Of a stretch of 64,000 bases of DNA, positions 27,001 through 39,500 are shown one piece after another. Below the pieces are notes generated by a model. It was not told where the DNA came from and made no database searches. It was given only the letters and a program-made list of their open reading frames with translations. The DNA comes from Pagrus major (Eukaryota > Chordata > Actinopteri > Spariformes > Sparidae). Each line of letters opens with the position of its first letter. Position 1 is the stretch's first letter. The translations under genes were made by a program, and so were the position numbers. The stretch covers positions 11,028,741-11,092,740 of the forward strand of contig NC_133224.1 of assembly GCF_040436345.1 (NCBI RefSeq), in the 5' to 3' direction.

Positions 27001-28406
27001 AGACTGAAGAACTCAGAAGACATGTTTGATTTAACATATCACTGAAAGCCAGTGGTTTGTGGTGACACACACACACACACACACACACACACAGCTGCCG
27101 TTACCTTCTAATTTCCCCGTCAATGCAGAAAGTGTACAGCCAGTAGAGAGACAGTGAGAAACACACCACTGCCACCATGACTGATATGGCCGACACGAAA
27201 TAACACAGAGACGAGGAGCTGGATGACTGGACCCCGATGAGGTTCGTTGTTGCATTGTAGCTGATGAGTCCATACAGCATGCACCGTCCTCCAAAATTAC
27301 CCTGAGAGGAAGGAGAGATCTGGTACATTATTTTGTATTTTTAATTGTTTAACTTTTGTTATTTTGTTTTATTTTATTTTTAACTTTTATGACATTGTTT
27401 CATTAAAAGGTGCACTGTGTAGTTTTGGGGGAAAACATTTGAATCAGATGAGAAAGATCTTAAATCAACAAACTCTTCATTTTCATGACTGAATAAACAA
27501 ACTGACCTTAAAGGACAACACAGTTTAATACTGTTTTACTTATGTTTATATTCGGCGGACCCTGCCACCTTTCTACCTTAGTGTTCCTAGTGTTCTGCGT
27601 TCTGAGAATTCAAGCTCCCTGATAAACATTTTTAAAGATAAGGCAGTACCTTTGCTGCGTATCCATTAGCAGTCTTACACAAATAGCACTCAACTATCAC
27701 ATCCGAACATTTTCAATGCCGCTCTCGTCAAACATCAAATACGACTTTCGTTTCCTAGAAATGCACTGTAGTTGTTGCCTTGAGCACGGGCTTCTCCGAA
27801 GTACCTTTTTTGTTCAGTGTGCCTCACAGCTTTTACATTTTAGATACATCTGTGTTTCCATGGCTGCAACGTTGCTTTCCTCTTATAATGTTTGAACCGA
27901 CAACACAAGGCCGTCATATTTGAATTCATTCAAATTTTTGTATCCAAAATCTCAGAATAAAACACAAGGACCAATCGTAATTGATGTTATAGAATACGTT
28001 GGAACTGATTTGTTGATTTTAAAGATGCACGATGAAGAATTTGGGGAAGGTATTTTAATCAGAAGAGAAAGATCTTCATTGACTTTAATGCCTGAACTAA
28101 ATAAACAAACTTTCTTTGTTTTCATGACTGAATAAACAAACTGACCTTAAAAGGACAACACAGCTTCATTCTGTTTTGCTTTGTTTATATGTGGCGGACC
28201 CTGCCACCTTTCTAGCTTTAAACAGTGCTCTGGGGACCTAATTCTCCTCTGAGAACAGCTCGTTTATTCAGATATGGAAAAGGTTTTTATTATAAACTCA
28301 TTAACATTGTGAATATTAAAATCCAGAGTTTGAAAACCACATAGAGCCCCTTTAACTTTTCCTTCTGTTGAATTGTACAAAACAAGTTACTGAGAAGACA
28401 CACACT

Positions 28407-28465
<59 letters not shown>

Positions 28466-29358
28466 TAACTGAGGCATCTGACTTTTATAAAGGAGCAGAG
28501 AGAATAATCAGGCACGAGGACCATGTGGTCACATGATGAGAACACAGAATCTGGACACATGACTGAGTTATTACTGCTCACACATATACCTTCTTACATC
28601 TTCTGATTAATTAAGAATATGAAATTAGGTTACAAGGAGTGAAAGCCTCAAAATTAATGGGTTTTTTCCCACAGTTTCTTCAGCTGATGGTGTAGAATGA
28701 GTGCAGCTAATTAAATGAGCATGAGATGCTAACAGTGAAGGTGTTTGAGTGGTAGATTCACGATGGTGGGACACAAAAGTGTTAAAGAAAAGTTAGAGTT
28801 ACAACACAGCTGACAGGAAATCAGAAGAAAGTGGGAGCGCGTGTCTTTCTTTAGCTACTCGCGCACCTTCTTCTTCTTCTTCTTCGTCTCTCTTTTTTTT
28901 TTTTTACTGATACGTAGCATCTAGAAAACACGCTAATGTACAAAAACAATTATTTGTTGCGTACGAAAGCCAGAAAAATGAGTTTTGACAGAAAACGTAG
29001 CCTGATAATGCTCATTTTAAGACGTGAATTAACTGGAAGGGAGGCTAACTCAAGAATAAAACACGAACAAGTGCTAAAAAACACAACATTTAAAATGCGT
29101 TTTCGCTACTACTTCTTCTTCTTCTTCTTCTTCTTTGGTCAACTTTTAACTTTCTAGCGCACACGAGCGCACTGAAAACAAGTGAGTCTACCCGGAAGAG
29201 GACAGAAATAAAAAAAGATGAAAGTGTGACACGATGTTTTGCTCATTTCTGAGTTAAATCACCTGGACTATGGTGACGGACGCGGCGGTGACAATCCCAC
29301 AGACGAAACAGCTGGCGTACAGACACAACTCCAGCAGCAGCAGCCCCGTTAACGCCAT
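24054..29358 (-). CDS. tmem179b: Transmembrane protein 179B
   Basis: Small integral membrane protein of the TMEM179 family; molecular role not established. Five exons on the minus strand: 29263-29358, 27105-27301, 25377-25514, 24542-24620 and 24054-24245 (702 bases, 233 residues; human about 219). All junctions have AG/GT borders and consistent phase. Four hydrophobic helices at about residues 5-30, 55-85, 100-125 and 172-191. Family-matching segments are GNFGGRCMLYG after the first helix, SLCYFV, SLCNSV, and GRFYNSLYKAE just before the last helix, parallel to human GSFSGRCPLYG, SLCNSI and FYSNLHNAE. Possible N-glycosylation sites are N48 (NAT) and N141 (NIT). The C-terminal tail of about 40 residues is Gly/Pro-rich and unlike the mammalian tail. 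The start is the first ATG of a GC-rich first exon. Confidence 0.92.
27403..28354. mobile_element. Nested terminal-inverted-repeat (MITE-like) elements in tmem179b intron 1
   Basis: The left end begins TTAAAAGGTGCACTGTGTAG and the right end closes CCACATAGAGCCCCTTTAA, its diverged inverse. Two partial copies of the same unit are present (about 27403-27585 and 28021-28354), sharing a segment with CATGACTGAATAAACAAACTG and GGCGGACCCTGCCACCTTTCT. The part at about 27580-28354 is an inverted copy of 32106-32890. No transposase is encoded, so the elements are non-autonomous. Confidence 0.65.
28408..28464. repeat. CA microsatellite, about 28 units
   Basis: Uninterrupted CA run in tmem179b intron 1. 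Confidence 0.9.
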
Positions 29359-29940
29359 CGTCCAGCGGCCCGGCTCCTGTCTGGGGAGAGAGCGGCGGGA
29401 AGCCGGCCACAACAACACACACGGCTTCCGGTGAGGTGTTTCAAAATAAAATCAGCATTAGTGGCACGGCTGGCCGGTAAGCTGAAAATAATGAGCATTA
29501 ATGAAGAGTGAATGCGTTTTGATGACAGGGAAGACCAGTGTTAAGTACACCTGGATGCATTTATTAAAACCTCTGATTAAATCTGCATTGTAAGATAGAT
29601 AATAGGCCGCCAGAAAGATTTGATCTCAAATAAATGTGATTAATTAATTAAAAATGAAACCATTGATATCATTCAATAAACTGTCAATAAAGCCACATAA
29701 AACCAGTGTAATCCCCGCAACTCACCTGCCTCTTCTTTATAGTATGCAACAAATGCCACGCTTTAATTTTGAAGGTAAAAGTCGTTGATTTCCGGCGTTA
29801 TTTTGCCTCTCTTTGCTCGGCCTCACTCAGCTCTCACTCGTACTCCAGCTGCCCGAAGTGAAATCCTCCTGCCTCTGACATCCCCTCCTGTCTTTAGCTT
29901 CAATCCTGCTCCTCTCGAGCGCCAAAAGTAACGCACATCG
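29359..29940 (-). promoter_or_regulatory. tmem179b: tmem179b promoter region
   Basis: GC-rich sequence immediately upstream (minus strand) of the start codon, including GGCCCGGCTCC and GCCGGCCAC blocks at 29378-29410 and a second CpG-containing patch at 29790-29930. No TATA box is obvious. The exact transcription start is unknown. Confidence 0.35.
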
Positions 29941-30331
29941 TTTATAAATGTGTAGAAAATCGTTTATTTGTCACACTGATGGGTGTGTGAACTTCAACAC
30001 TGGCTGCCATACAGACTGATTTTCTTCGGGTCAGAGGAATTGATGACCCAGAGAGATAAAAGAAGAGCTGTGGGAAGAGGAGAGAAGATGAATGGATGGA
30101 TGATTTATTAGTTTTTTAAATTTATTTATGTAGCCTAAGAAGTGTAGATAGTTGATGCTCATCTAAAGGTACTGACTAATTACTGGTGTGGTTGCAAAAT
30201 TCATATTTCTTATTTCTGATCATCACATGAAGTTTGGGTGTTACCTCCCAAGACTATCAGGTGGCTAGACTTAGTCAAAGGTTGAGCTACTTGAGGATTT
30301 AAAGGCATATCATCCTGGTATTAGTGCTGGC

Positions 30332-30368
<37 letters not shown>

Positions 30369-33355
30369 AACAGCAGCAAGTAGCACTCCATTCCCAGAAT
30401 GCTTAATCAAACCTTGTGACTGATGTCATATGACCATGCTCATTTGATATATGTACCACAATTTTCAAGTCTATGAAAGTTACTCCTGCTGCATAAGAAA
30501 TATATATATATATATATATACATACACATATATTTCATGTTTCAAGCAACGTCTCAAATCGATTTGGGAGTCCCCATTTACTTGAGTTGTTTAGGAGCAT
30601 TCTGCAGCTGTGCTGTTTGCAGTGACTACAAAACTTCACACGACTTTCCATCAGCACAGGGGAGAGTAGATAATAACTGAGTTTTCATTTATGGGTGAAG
30701 TTTTCCTTTAATGTGTGATTGACACAAATAAGCTGTACAGTCTATAGTTAGGCTTTAAGTTAAAATCGTGTGTTGATTCTGTGTCGGGCCACTGTCGATT
30801 CCTTAAAATGCATTGAAATCTACTAACACATTTAATTTAAGGTGGATAAATCTATGAAAACTGTATTTTTGTGGTGTGTTCCCAATTTCACAGCCATGAT
30901 TGATTTGCCTGAGGTGGGAAGCACACAAAGAGTTTCCACAATAACATTCAAAGAGGCCATCTTATTTAAGAGTTTCAGCATCAGTAACAACCTTAAAATT
31001 GAATTGATGTCACAAAGCCTTTACAGGTCAGATGTATAAATAGAAAGCAGCTAATAATAGCGAGAACATTGGGCTGATTGTGTCTACCTCATCATTCAAA
31101 ATGCCAAACTCAAACTAATATGCAGGTTTAACCAGGCCCAGTGTTATAAGGCCCATTCTACAGCATGTTTTTCCAATTTTCCACAAGACTCCTATGGTTT
31201 AGGTTTGCTAACATACGACAACCGTGTGTGTGTGTGTGTTTGGTGCTGTCTCAGGTGCCTAGACTTAGTCGGGGGCTGAGCCTCTTACAAAGCCATCACT
31301 CACACAAGTATTAGCGTCAGTGAGAATGTGTGTATGTGTGTGTTTCAGTGTGGCAGGGTTGTTAGATTAAAGGCTTAAAGTATGATGGCATTAGTGTTGG
31401 CTACCAGGACCTGAACACCAGAGGGCTCATGTGTTTTGTGTGTGTATATGTGTGTGTGCGTGCGTCCGTGTGGTGAATCCAGCCATCACGACACAAGCCT
31501 GGTATCACTTTAATTCACTGATAAGTTTTAAACATCAAAATTCACCAAAGTTCGAATGAGGCACAGTATTTACAATATAAAAGAGAGACCGATTAAAGCA
31601 GTGAGAGAAACGTAAGAGATTACCATACAAAATGTAATGCAAATATAGGAAACATGCACTTGAAAACACGCCACAAATAGTTTTACATATGGGCTCGGTC
31701 TCACGGAGTTGTGATGAGGCCTTCATCAGGAGCAGTCAGCCGACATGACACATCAAGATAAAAGAGTCATGATATACAGTAACTTTGAGGAACAAATGTT
31801 GATATATACTAATTGTGCAACTGGCCTCTTTAGTTCAGCATCACGTTAAGGGAATACAAAAACAGAAGTGATTATTTCAACAATAGGAGTACATCAAGGA
31901 AACAACAAAACATTGATTTTTACTATTTTAAATTCAATATATTGTCCCTCTTGGCAGGATTTTAATTACATTTTGATTACATTGTGCCATCATGTACAAA
32001 AGCTCTATATTGTTTTAATATTGAACAAAGAAGAAAAAGAAAATTCACTGACCGGAACCAAAGCCCTGGTAGTTCTCTAAAACAAGGGCAACATCTATTT
32101 TTTTTTTAAAGGGGCACTATGTAGTTTTGGAGAAGAAATTCAAACTTTGAATATTTACAATACTAATGAGGTAATAGTACAAACTCAGAAATATTTATCT
32201 TTTCCATGACTGAATAAACAAGCTGTTCTCAGAGGAAAATAAGCTCCCCAGAACAGAAAGGTGGCGGGGTCCGCCAAATATAAACAAAGTAAAACAGTAT
32301 GAAATTGCGTTGTGCTTCAAGGTCAGTTTGTTTAATCAGTCATGAAAACAAAGTGTTTGTTTATTTAGTTTAGGCATCTAAAAAAAACGTCAATGAAGAT
32401 CTTTCTCTTCTGATTAAAATACCTTCTCCAAACTCTACATCGTGCACCTTTAAAATCTTACAATCAACAAAACAGTTCCAATATATTCTGTAACATTAAT
32501 TACGATTGGTCCTTGTGTTTTATTCTGAGATTTTGGATACAAAAACTTGAATGAATGCAAACATGACGGCCTTGTGTTGTCGGTTCAAACATATAAAGAG
32601 GAAAGCAACTTTGCCGCCGTGGAAAAACATCTGTATCTAAAATGTAAAAGCTGTGGGGCACACAGAAAAAAAAAGTTACTTCGGAGAAGCCCGTGCTCGA
32701 GGCAACAACTACAGTGCATTTCTAGGAAATGAAAGTCGTATTTGATGCTTTGACGAGAGCAGCATTGAAAATGTTCGGATGTGATAGTTGAGTGCTATTT
32801 GTGTAAGACTGCTAATGGATACGCAGCAAAGGTACTGCCTTATCTTTAAAAATGTTTATCAGGGAGTTTGAATTCTCAGAACACAGAACACTAGGAACAC
32901 AGCTCTCAGCTCACAGTGAAAGAGACATTGAGGGTACTCGGGCCTTATCTGAGAAACTTGGTATGCATTCAGGTTGTGGACTCTGTCTGCAAGTATTTGA
33001 AACACGTATTTGTGCAGTGGCCATGTTTAGTAAACAGCTGTCAGCAGGACATTTGATTACCTAAGGGGATGCATAGAATGGTATCTATTTGGGAGCTGCG
33101 GTAAGTTACAAGGGGCAGCCAGGGATGCATACTTTATCTTTATGTGAATGAATGATGTGTAGCTAGTGTTAATTCTGGCAGAAACTCATGTCTTCATGAC
33201 AGTTTTATCTGTGATTTCACAAGTCAACTGACTGGTGAAGAATGTTTGGAAAGGGAATTCCTGCTCCGTCCATTTTAATTCAATGGTATGGTCACGTTAA
33301 GAGCAGTCACAAGACTCTTATCACAGCACTGAGTGTGTCAAGCCTACCATTGAAC

Positions 33356-33389
<34 letters not shown>

Positions 33390-33586
33390 ATATATGTGTG
33401 TCCATTTCAGCCGGTATGTGTCTCACTATGCCAAGCGAAAATGAATCAATGCGGATTTCTTTAGAGCAGTTCTCACAGTGTGGAATTACAGTCGGTGAGT
33501 GCCTTAACAAAATTCCCTACTTTCATTAAGTTTTAATGCATGCATTTGCGCTTTTTTGGATACCAGATGAAGGTGGTCGGAGAACA
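29941..33586. other. Intergenic region between tmem179b and the Prox gene
   Basis: No gene recognised. It contains GT tracts (30338-30367, 31221-31240, 33358-33388), an AT tract (30500-30521), and three related segments on the theme GTGGCTAGACTTAGTC / GTGCCTAGACTTAGTC (about 30250, 31255) and TTAGTGTTGGC (31390). There is a fish repeat fragment at 30540-30715 and the element at 32106-32890. Confidence 0.5.
32106..32454. mobile_element. MITE-like element with terminal inverted repeats
   Basis: About 349 bases. The left end is TTAAAGGGGCACTATGTAG followed by TTTTGGAGAA. The right end is TTCTCCAAACTCTACATCGTG followed by CACCTTTAA, its imperfect inverse. There is no coding capacity. Sequence to about 32890 is also shared, inverted, with 27580-28020. 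Confidence 0.7.
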
Positions 33587-36500
33587 TCAGCCGACAGGAC
33601 AACCAGGCAGTCTGAAGGCATCTGGCACGGGACTGTCAAGCTTACAGATGATCTTATAGATTCCTTTCTTCCAGCAGGGGTCGCTGTCTCTCCCAGTCCA
33701 AATGGCTGAGTAAAACTCCCTCAGAGCCACCTCTGACACCTCCATGAACCTCTCCGGGACCTGCAGACAGAGATACCAACGTCAAAGGATAAGATAATTC
33801 AAGATTGATAGAATTAGGGTTTTTAAAATCCTGAATTTACCTGAAAAAAAAAAGCTAAAAGGAGCCAAAAAAGGAGCTGAATGTTGGAATCGTGTCACCT
33901 TGTCAACCAAAATGATCTTCTAATAACAATGTCTTTATAATAATAACGTTTCATACAGTTTGCTACTACAATGAGAAAAAGGTCCAGTCTTGTTGTTATT
34001 AAAGCCCTTACACACAAACACCCACACAGGTGTTTTCACTCATGTACCTCACTCATGAATAAACAGATGATGCCTCATTGATCCTCCAGTTATTTTTGTT
34101 GCTGCTGTTAGAGCACACAACGTACATCCATATTATTCATATTAGTGCATAAGGGTTTGGTGACCTTATACTATAGCAAGAACAGGAAGTATAGACCAAC
34201 ATTAACATTACTACTGCTTATGAAGTGCCGAAATATCTGCACAGGAAAAGTCCTGTTTCCACCATAGCTGCCACATTAATCAGCCAGTAAACTCAAAACA
34301 CCTGTGTAGGTGAGCAGGGTCACTAACAGCTACACCGCTTCTAACTCACGATGAGCTCAGTGACTCAGTGTTACTACAGAGTTTAGCGTTTCAGATTTGG
34401 CTTATAATTGGCTTCGTCCAATATATCAAGGTTTGTTTTACAGCTAAAGCGTTTCTGTTACATTTCCAGAGCCCTACACTCTACAACAATCCAGGACAGT
34501 CCACTTCTTTCCAGCCTTTAGTGCCCTCTTTAGCGGGGCGATGACATACAACACTACATCAGCGTTTTTCTTCTTTACAGCCTCAATCATTTGGGCGGAA
34601 TCCACATGTCAAATTCAGTCATATGTAAAGTTATGACGTCAACATTCATACATTTTTTCACAAGTTTTTAAGTGCAGGCATCATCTCTGACGATAATCAC
34701 GGCTCTCAATGACCCCAAAAGTTCAGAAATCGTACTACTACAGTATAAGTTGCATACATTGACACAACCTTTCCCTCAAACCGAGAGAGTTTCTAAGCAT
34801 GTATGATTTAAGTACACAGGAAATTAATGGCACCGTTTATTTTATATCCCTATGTCCTCAACCTTCAGTTGGTTTACCTAATCTTTAAATGGCTGGTTAG
34901 CTCAGTTGGTTAGAGTACGATGCTAATAATGCCATGGTTTGGGTTCGATCCCTGTATGGGCCACAAGGGTTTTGAGAGAACATGGCTGTGATATTAATAA
35001 CATATCTTGGCACCCACGAAATGACAATAATTCTTCTACAAACTGATTAGTGGCTAATAAGCTGTTCTTTGAAAAATACCTTCCAAGCTATCTAAATGCA
35101 ATAGTTATCCCCAGTGGTGTGAAGTTAATCAGCAGACTACTTTTATATTTTCGAGGTAGCCTGCACAAGTACAATTCTGAGGTACTCGAGTATTAAGCTT
35201 TGTGCTACTTTATACTTTTACTTCACCACATATCAGAAAAAAAATATTGCTTTTCACTCCACTTTATAAAATATATTTCTGTGTAACTTTGCAGACTTTT
35301 TTGAAAAAGATTTTGCAAAAATAGAATCGTATGAAAAAATGCATTGCGGGCTGATTTGTTGTAAAATCCTTTAAATATTGTCACGCCCAGATTTAAAGTA
35401 AACCATGACAATTAAAGCCAATATTGATCTCTGAAATGTTTGTAAATGGACAGTTTTTCATGGCAAATATGGCCGGTTAGCTCAGTTGGTTAGAGCGTGG
35501 TGCTAATAACGCCAAGGTCGCGGGTTCGATCCCCGTACGGGCCACGATAGTTTTGAACACATACAAATGTCATGTATCCCAGCGTGGCTGTAAATAACAC
35601 ATAGTATGCTAAGGAAGGTTTGGTCTACAGTAAGTTCACGGTGTTCACTGGTCGTCCAAAGATCCCAGATCTCAATCCCATCAAGCAGCTGATCCATGGA
35701 GACCCCACCTCACGAGCTACTGCTATAGTCTTGGTGCCAGATACCACAGCACACTTTCAGAGGTCTTGTGGACTCAGCGGGTCAGAGCTATTTTGTCAGC
35801 AAAAGGGGGACCTACACAATATTAGGCAGGTGGGTATACTGTTATGGCTGAGTGGTGTAGTCTACTGTATGAGGCATCTTCAAGGAATATAGTGATGCTT
35901 TAAGATGACTGACAACAAGATTAGATTAACGATTAATTCAACGAGTCGTTTCTATGCAAATAAAATACAAAATGGACACATTAAAGCTCTTCTGTATGTA
36001 TGAGGAACAAAATTCTCACAGTAAAGACCTTTGACCTTTGACCACCAAATTCTGATGAGTTAGGCATTGAGCTGAACTGGATGTTAGTGCGAGATGCAAC
36101 GAATTTCCCTCAAGGTGTTTGTGACACATTGCGTTCACAAGATTGGAACCGATGAATGGACGACTGAAAACATAATGCCTCCAGTTAAAGCTGCTGTGGG
36201 CAATAAGCTCTTCCTCATCCTGTTGGTTGTGCCCGGGCATGTCCAGATGTAAGCTAAGCTGCTGTTACACATGGTGAAAATACAACAGCTGAGCACAACC
36301 AAGGCCGTGTCGTTACTGACAGCAGTTAAGGGTTTGAGATCATGACGACATAACATGTGTAACCTTGAGGTGCTCTTTTGCGCAAACATGCTGTCATTAC
36401 AGAAAACTGGGAGCTAATCAGACTCAAGGTCCCTAAGATATATCTAGAAAATAAAAGCCTCTTTTAGTTTTCACTACACTGACATCTTTATAAGACCATA

Positions 36501-39500
36501 AAGCATCTGCAAAAGGACCGTATGAAGTTGTACAGTTAGCAACTGAAGGCTACAACCACAGTGGAAAATAGACTATAATAATGAGTATTGACACGCTCTC
36601 CTTACCTGATAGACGTTACTTTTATTGTAGTGCATGTTCAGAATGCGATAAAGCTCCGAGTCACGGCCCACTCGCAGCTGACTCTCTCTGCCCAGACGAG
36701 GTGTACCTTCCCTGGGTCACACAGACAGACAAACCCATTTAAACCGAATCACTGAAACATCCATCTTTTTTTACATTTGTATCGTATTACATCCAGTAAG
36801 AATAAAAGTTCTCAGTCAAACAAAGGAGGTTTAGCATCAAATGAGCTTAACATGAACTCGGACGTACCGGGTGAGAGCCTCGCGGACGGCCTGTCGTGCA
36901 AAGCGCTCCATCTGGATGTAGAAGAACTCTCTGAAGTTGCTGAACCATTTAATCATCTGGGAGGTCACGCAGCGGTTAAACTGGACAGCGGACAGCAGAA
37001 CAGCGGGACAGGAAGTGAGCAGGTGAGGACAGCAAGAGAGGGGGGATTATTAGCATTAATAATTATATTCACAATGACTTCAAAGAGAGAGGTACAATAA
37101 AGACAGAAATAGTTTTGACACTTCATGAATTACTTGCATATTAATATTATAATAGTATATGAGAACAACACTTCATCCATTGGTTTGTTTTACCATCAAA
37201 GATGATGTCTTCAGGCCGATATTATCAACCAGCATTGGCTGATTACAGATGTATTGGTATCAACACATATTCAGACATTAGCCCCTTATTTTTCTAATTT
37301 TAGTTTCAGTGTTTACTTTTTTTTTCATAATGATTGTATTTCCAGTGAAGGGGAGGTAAAGTTGGGAAATTGTCCAGAGATAGTGTCATCACACAGTAGT
37401 GAAGGTTGAAGCTTTGTTTTCACAGCATATTGTTATCAACACATGTAGTCAGCAATGTAATCCAAGTATCACAATGATAAAGTAATGTAACTTGATTACT
37501 CTCTGTTACTTTTTGATTACCTCAATGCCAAACACATTCAGTCAAGAACAGGGTGCATCTGTAAACTCATTACATTATTTCAGTCTCAATTTAAACGAGA
37601 TTGACGTGATACAAGGTTATTTGCGACTGAAACGCCATCTTTTTTCCTCTGCACGTGGCCGGTTAGCTCAGTTGGTTAGAGCGTGGTGCTAATAACGCCA
37701 AGGTCGCGGGTTCGATCCCCGTACGGGCCAAGATGCTTTTGAGGAACCACAACGCAAACTGCGGTCCGCCATTCAATGTCGATAAACAACATTAGTGAAG
37801 ATAAATGAAGTGAAAACAATTAATTAATGATTAAACTCAAACCACTTGTATCAGTGAGGAGGACTCATAATGAGCTCACAGACTTCTGTTTCTGTCTTTA
37901 CAGCATTTAGTGTTTTTAAATATAATAGATATCTCAGCTAAAGCATTTTGTATTACATTTCCAGCGCCTCAATTAATTCAGGACCAGGACTTTTTGTTTT
38001 GTTTTGTTTTCATTCAGCCTTCTGTGCCCCCCTACAGTGGTGTCTTCTTCACAGCCTCACCATTCAAAATATAGTGAATGGTACTGAACACAAAGTAACA
38101 TCATAATAGCGGATTGCCACCACAGAAGCATGAAATAAAATTTCTTGTAAAGGAGTCATGATTATTTCTTCAGTATATTCAACATTTTCTCTTTGAGGCC
38201 ATGACTTAATCTTCTTTCCTCTTATAATAACATATTCAGGATCAATATGCCAGTAACTGACTACATGTCCTTGTGATTAAGTAATCAGATTACAAAAACG
38301 TAGCTACAATCAACCCTCCCTAGATTACATTTGAAAAGACACGATATTTCCTTTGTCAGGCATTACATTTTTTTAAAATGGTATTTTATTTAATAACCAA
38401 TGCATATTTAACTCTTGTGCATTTTATCTGCATGTACATGTTGGAAGATGCTTAAAGAGAAAAAGAAATGTGTGTGTACCTCACACATATTCACTGCAAT
38501 ATTCTCAATGTTTTTTCTAAAGGTATTCAGATTAGATTACTTTTTGTAATCCGATGGTTTTACGTTACTATTTACAGAAAAGTCAGTTTTATTTGTCTTC
38601 TGTAACTGATTACATCGAGTAATCTGACCCAAGTCTTCTCATTCATACGTCGAGTTTATTCATAGTAACGTATCTGTTATAATAAGTCATAATGCCATAA
38701 AGTCGTCTGCTAATATCTAAAAAACAAGATACTATGATGCGGAACAGGTGAGTTACATAACGCGTGTCAAAGAAATAAAAACTATGGAGCATGTTTAACT
38801 GGATGAAACGATACGACATAGTGTTTGAGATGACGCAAGTCTTCTGTCGATATAATTTGCGAGTACGACGTCATCTTTTTTCTGTCTCTCATGGCCGGTT
38901 AGCTCAGTTGGTTAGAGCGTGGTGCTAATAACGCCAAGGTCGCGGGTTCGATCCCCGTACGGGCCAACGTGCTTTTGTGCCACTACCGCACAACTTCTAT
39001 ATTGCCATCACACGAGAAAAAATAAGACTGACACACTGAATTGTCTCCATCACAACGTGTGACTCAAAAATACATTATGTAATGTAATTATACCTTTGAC
39101 ATCACTTCATCAGTGATTGGTTATTTGCAGATGAGGATGTAAAACAACCTATAATCATATAAGTAACAATGCATGGCAGTAAATTAAACCACTCACAAGT
39201 ATAATATATTGTTTGACTGTAAATATAGTGTTTTATTATAGTGTTAATGTCACTTGCATAAAAACATGAATATTGGCTGATTGATTATTTGATTATTGTC
39301 AAAACAACATCAACAAACACACACGCTCTGTTAACAATGGGCGAGAGCCATACACCTCCCCTTAACTGCGGAAGCTGAGACTGGCCACGCTTGCAATTAT
39401 GTTAATTTATGTTTTTATCTCGAGATAACGAGATAACCAACAACAGGTGTTTCAGAGATTGGTAGAGCCGTGCCAGCATGCATATTTGGCGTCTTGACCA

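Noticed and set aside
27920-28135. 71-codon plus-strand frame
   Set aside because: Lies within a terminal-inverted-repeat element that also occurs inverted at 32 kb with the frame broken.
36777-37100. 107-codon plus-strand frame
   Set aside because: Antisense to Prox exon C, which has clear homeodomain coding on the other strand.
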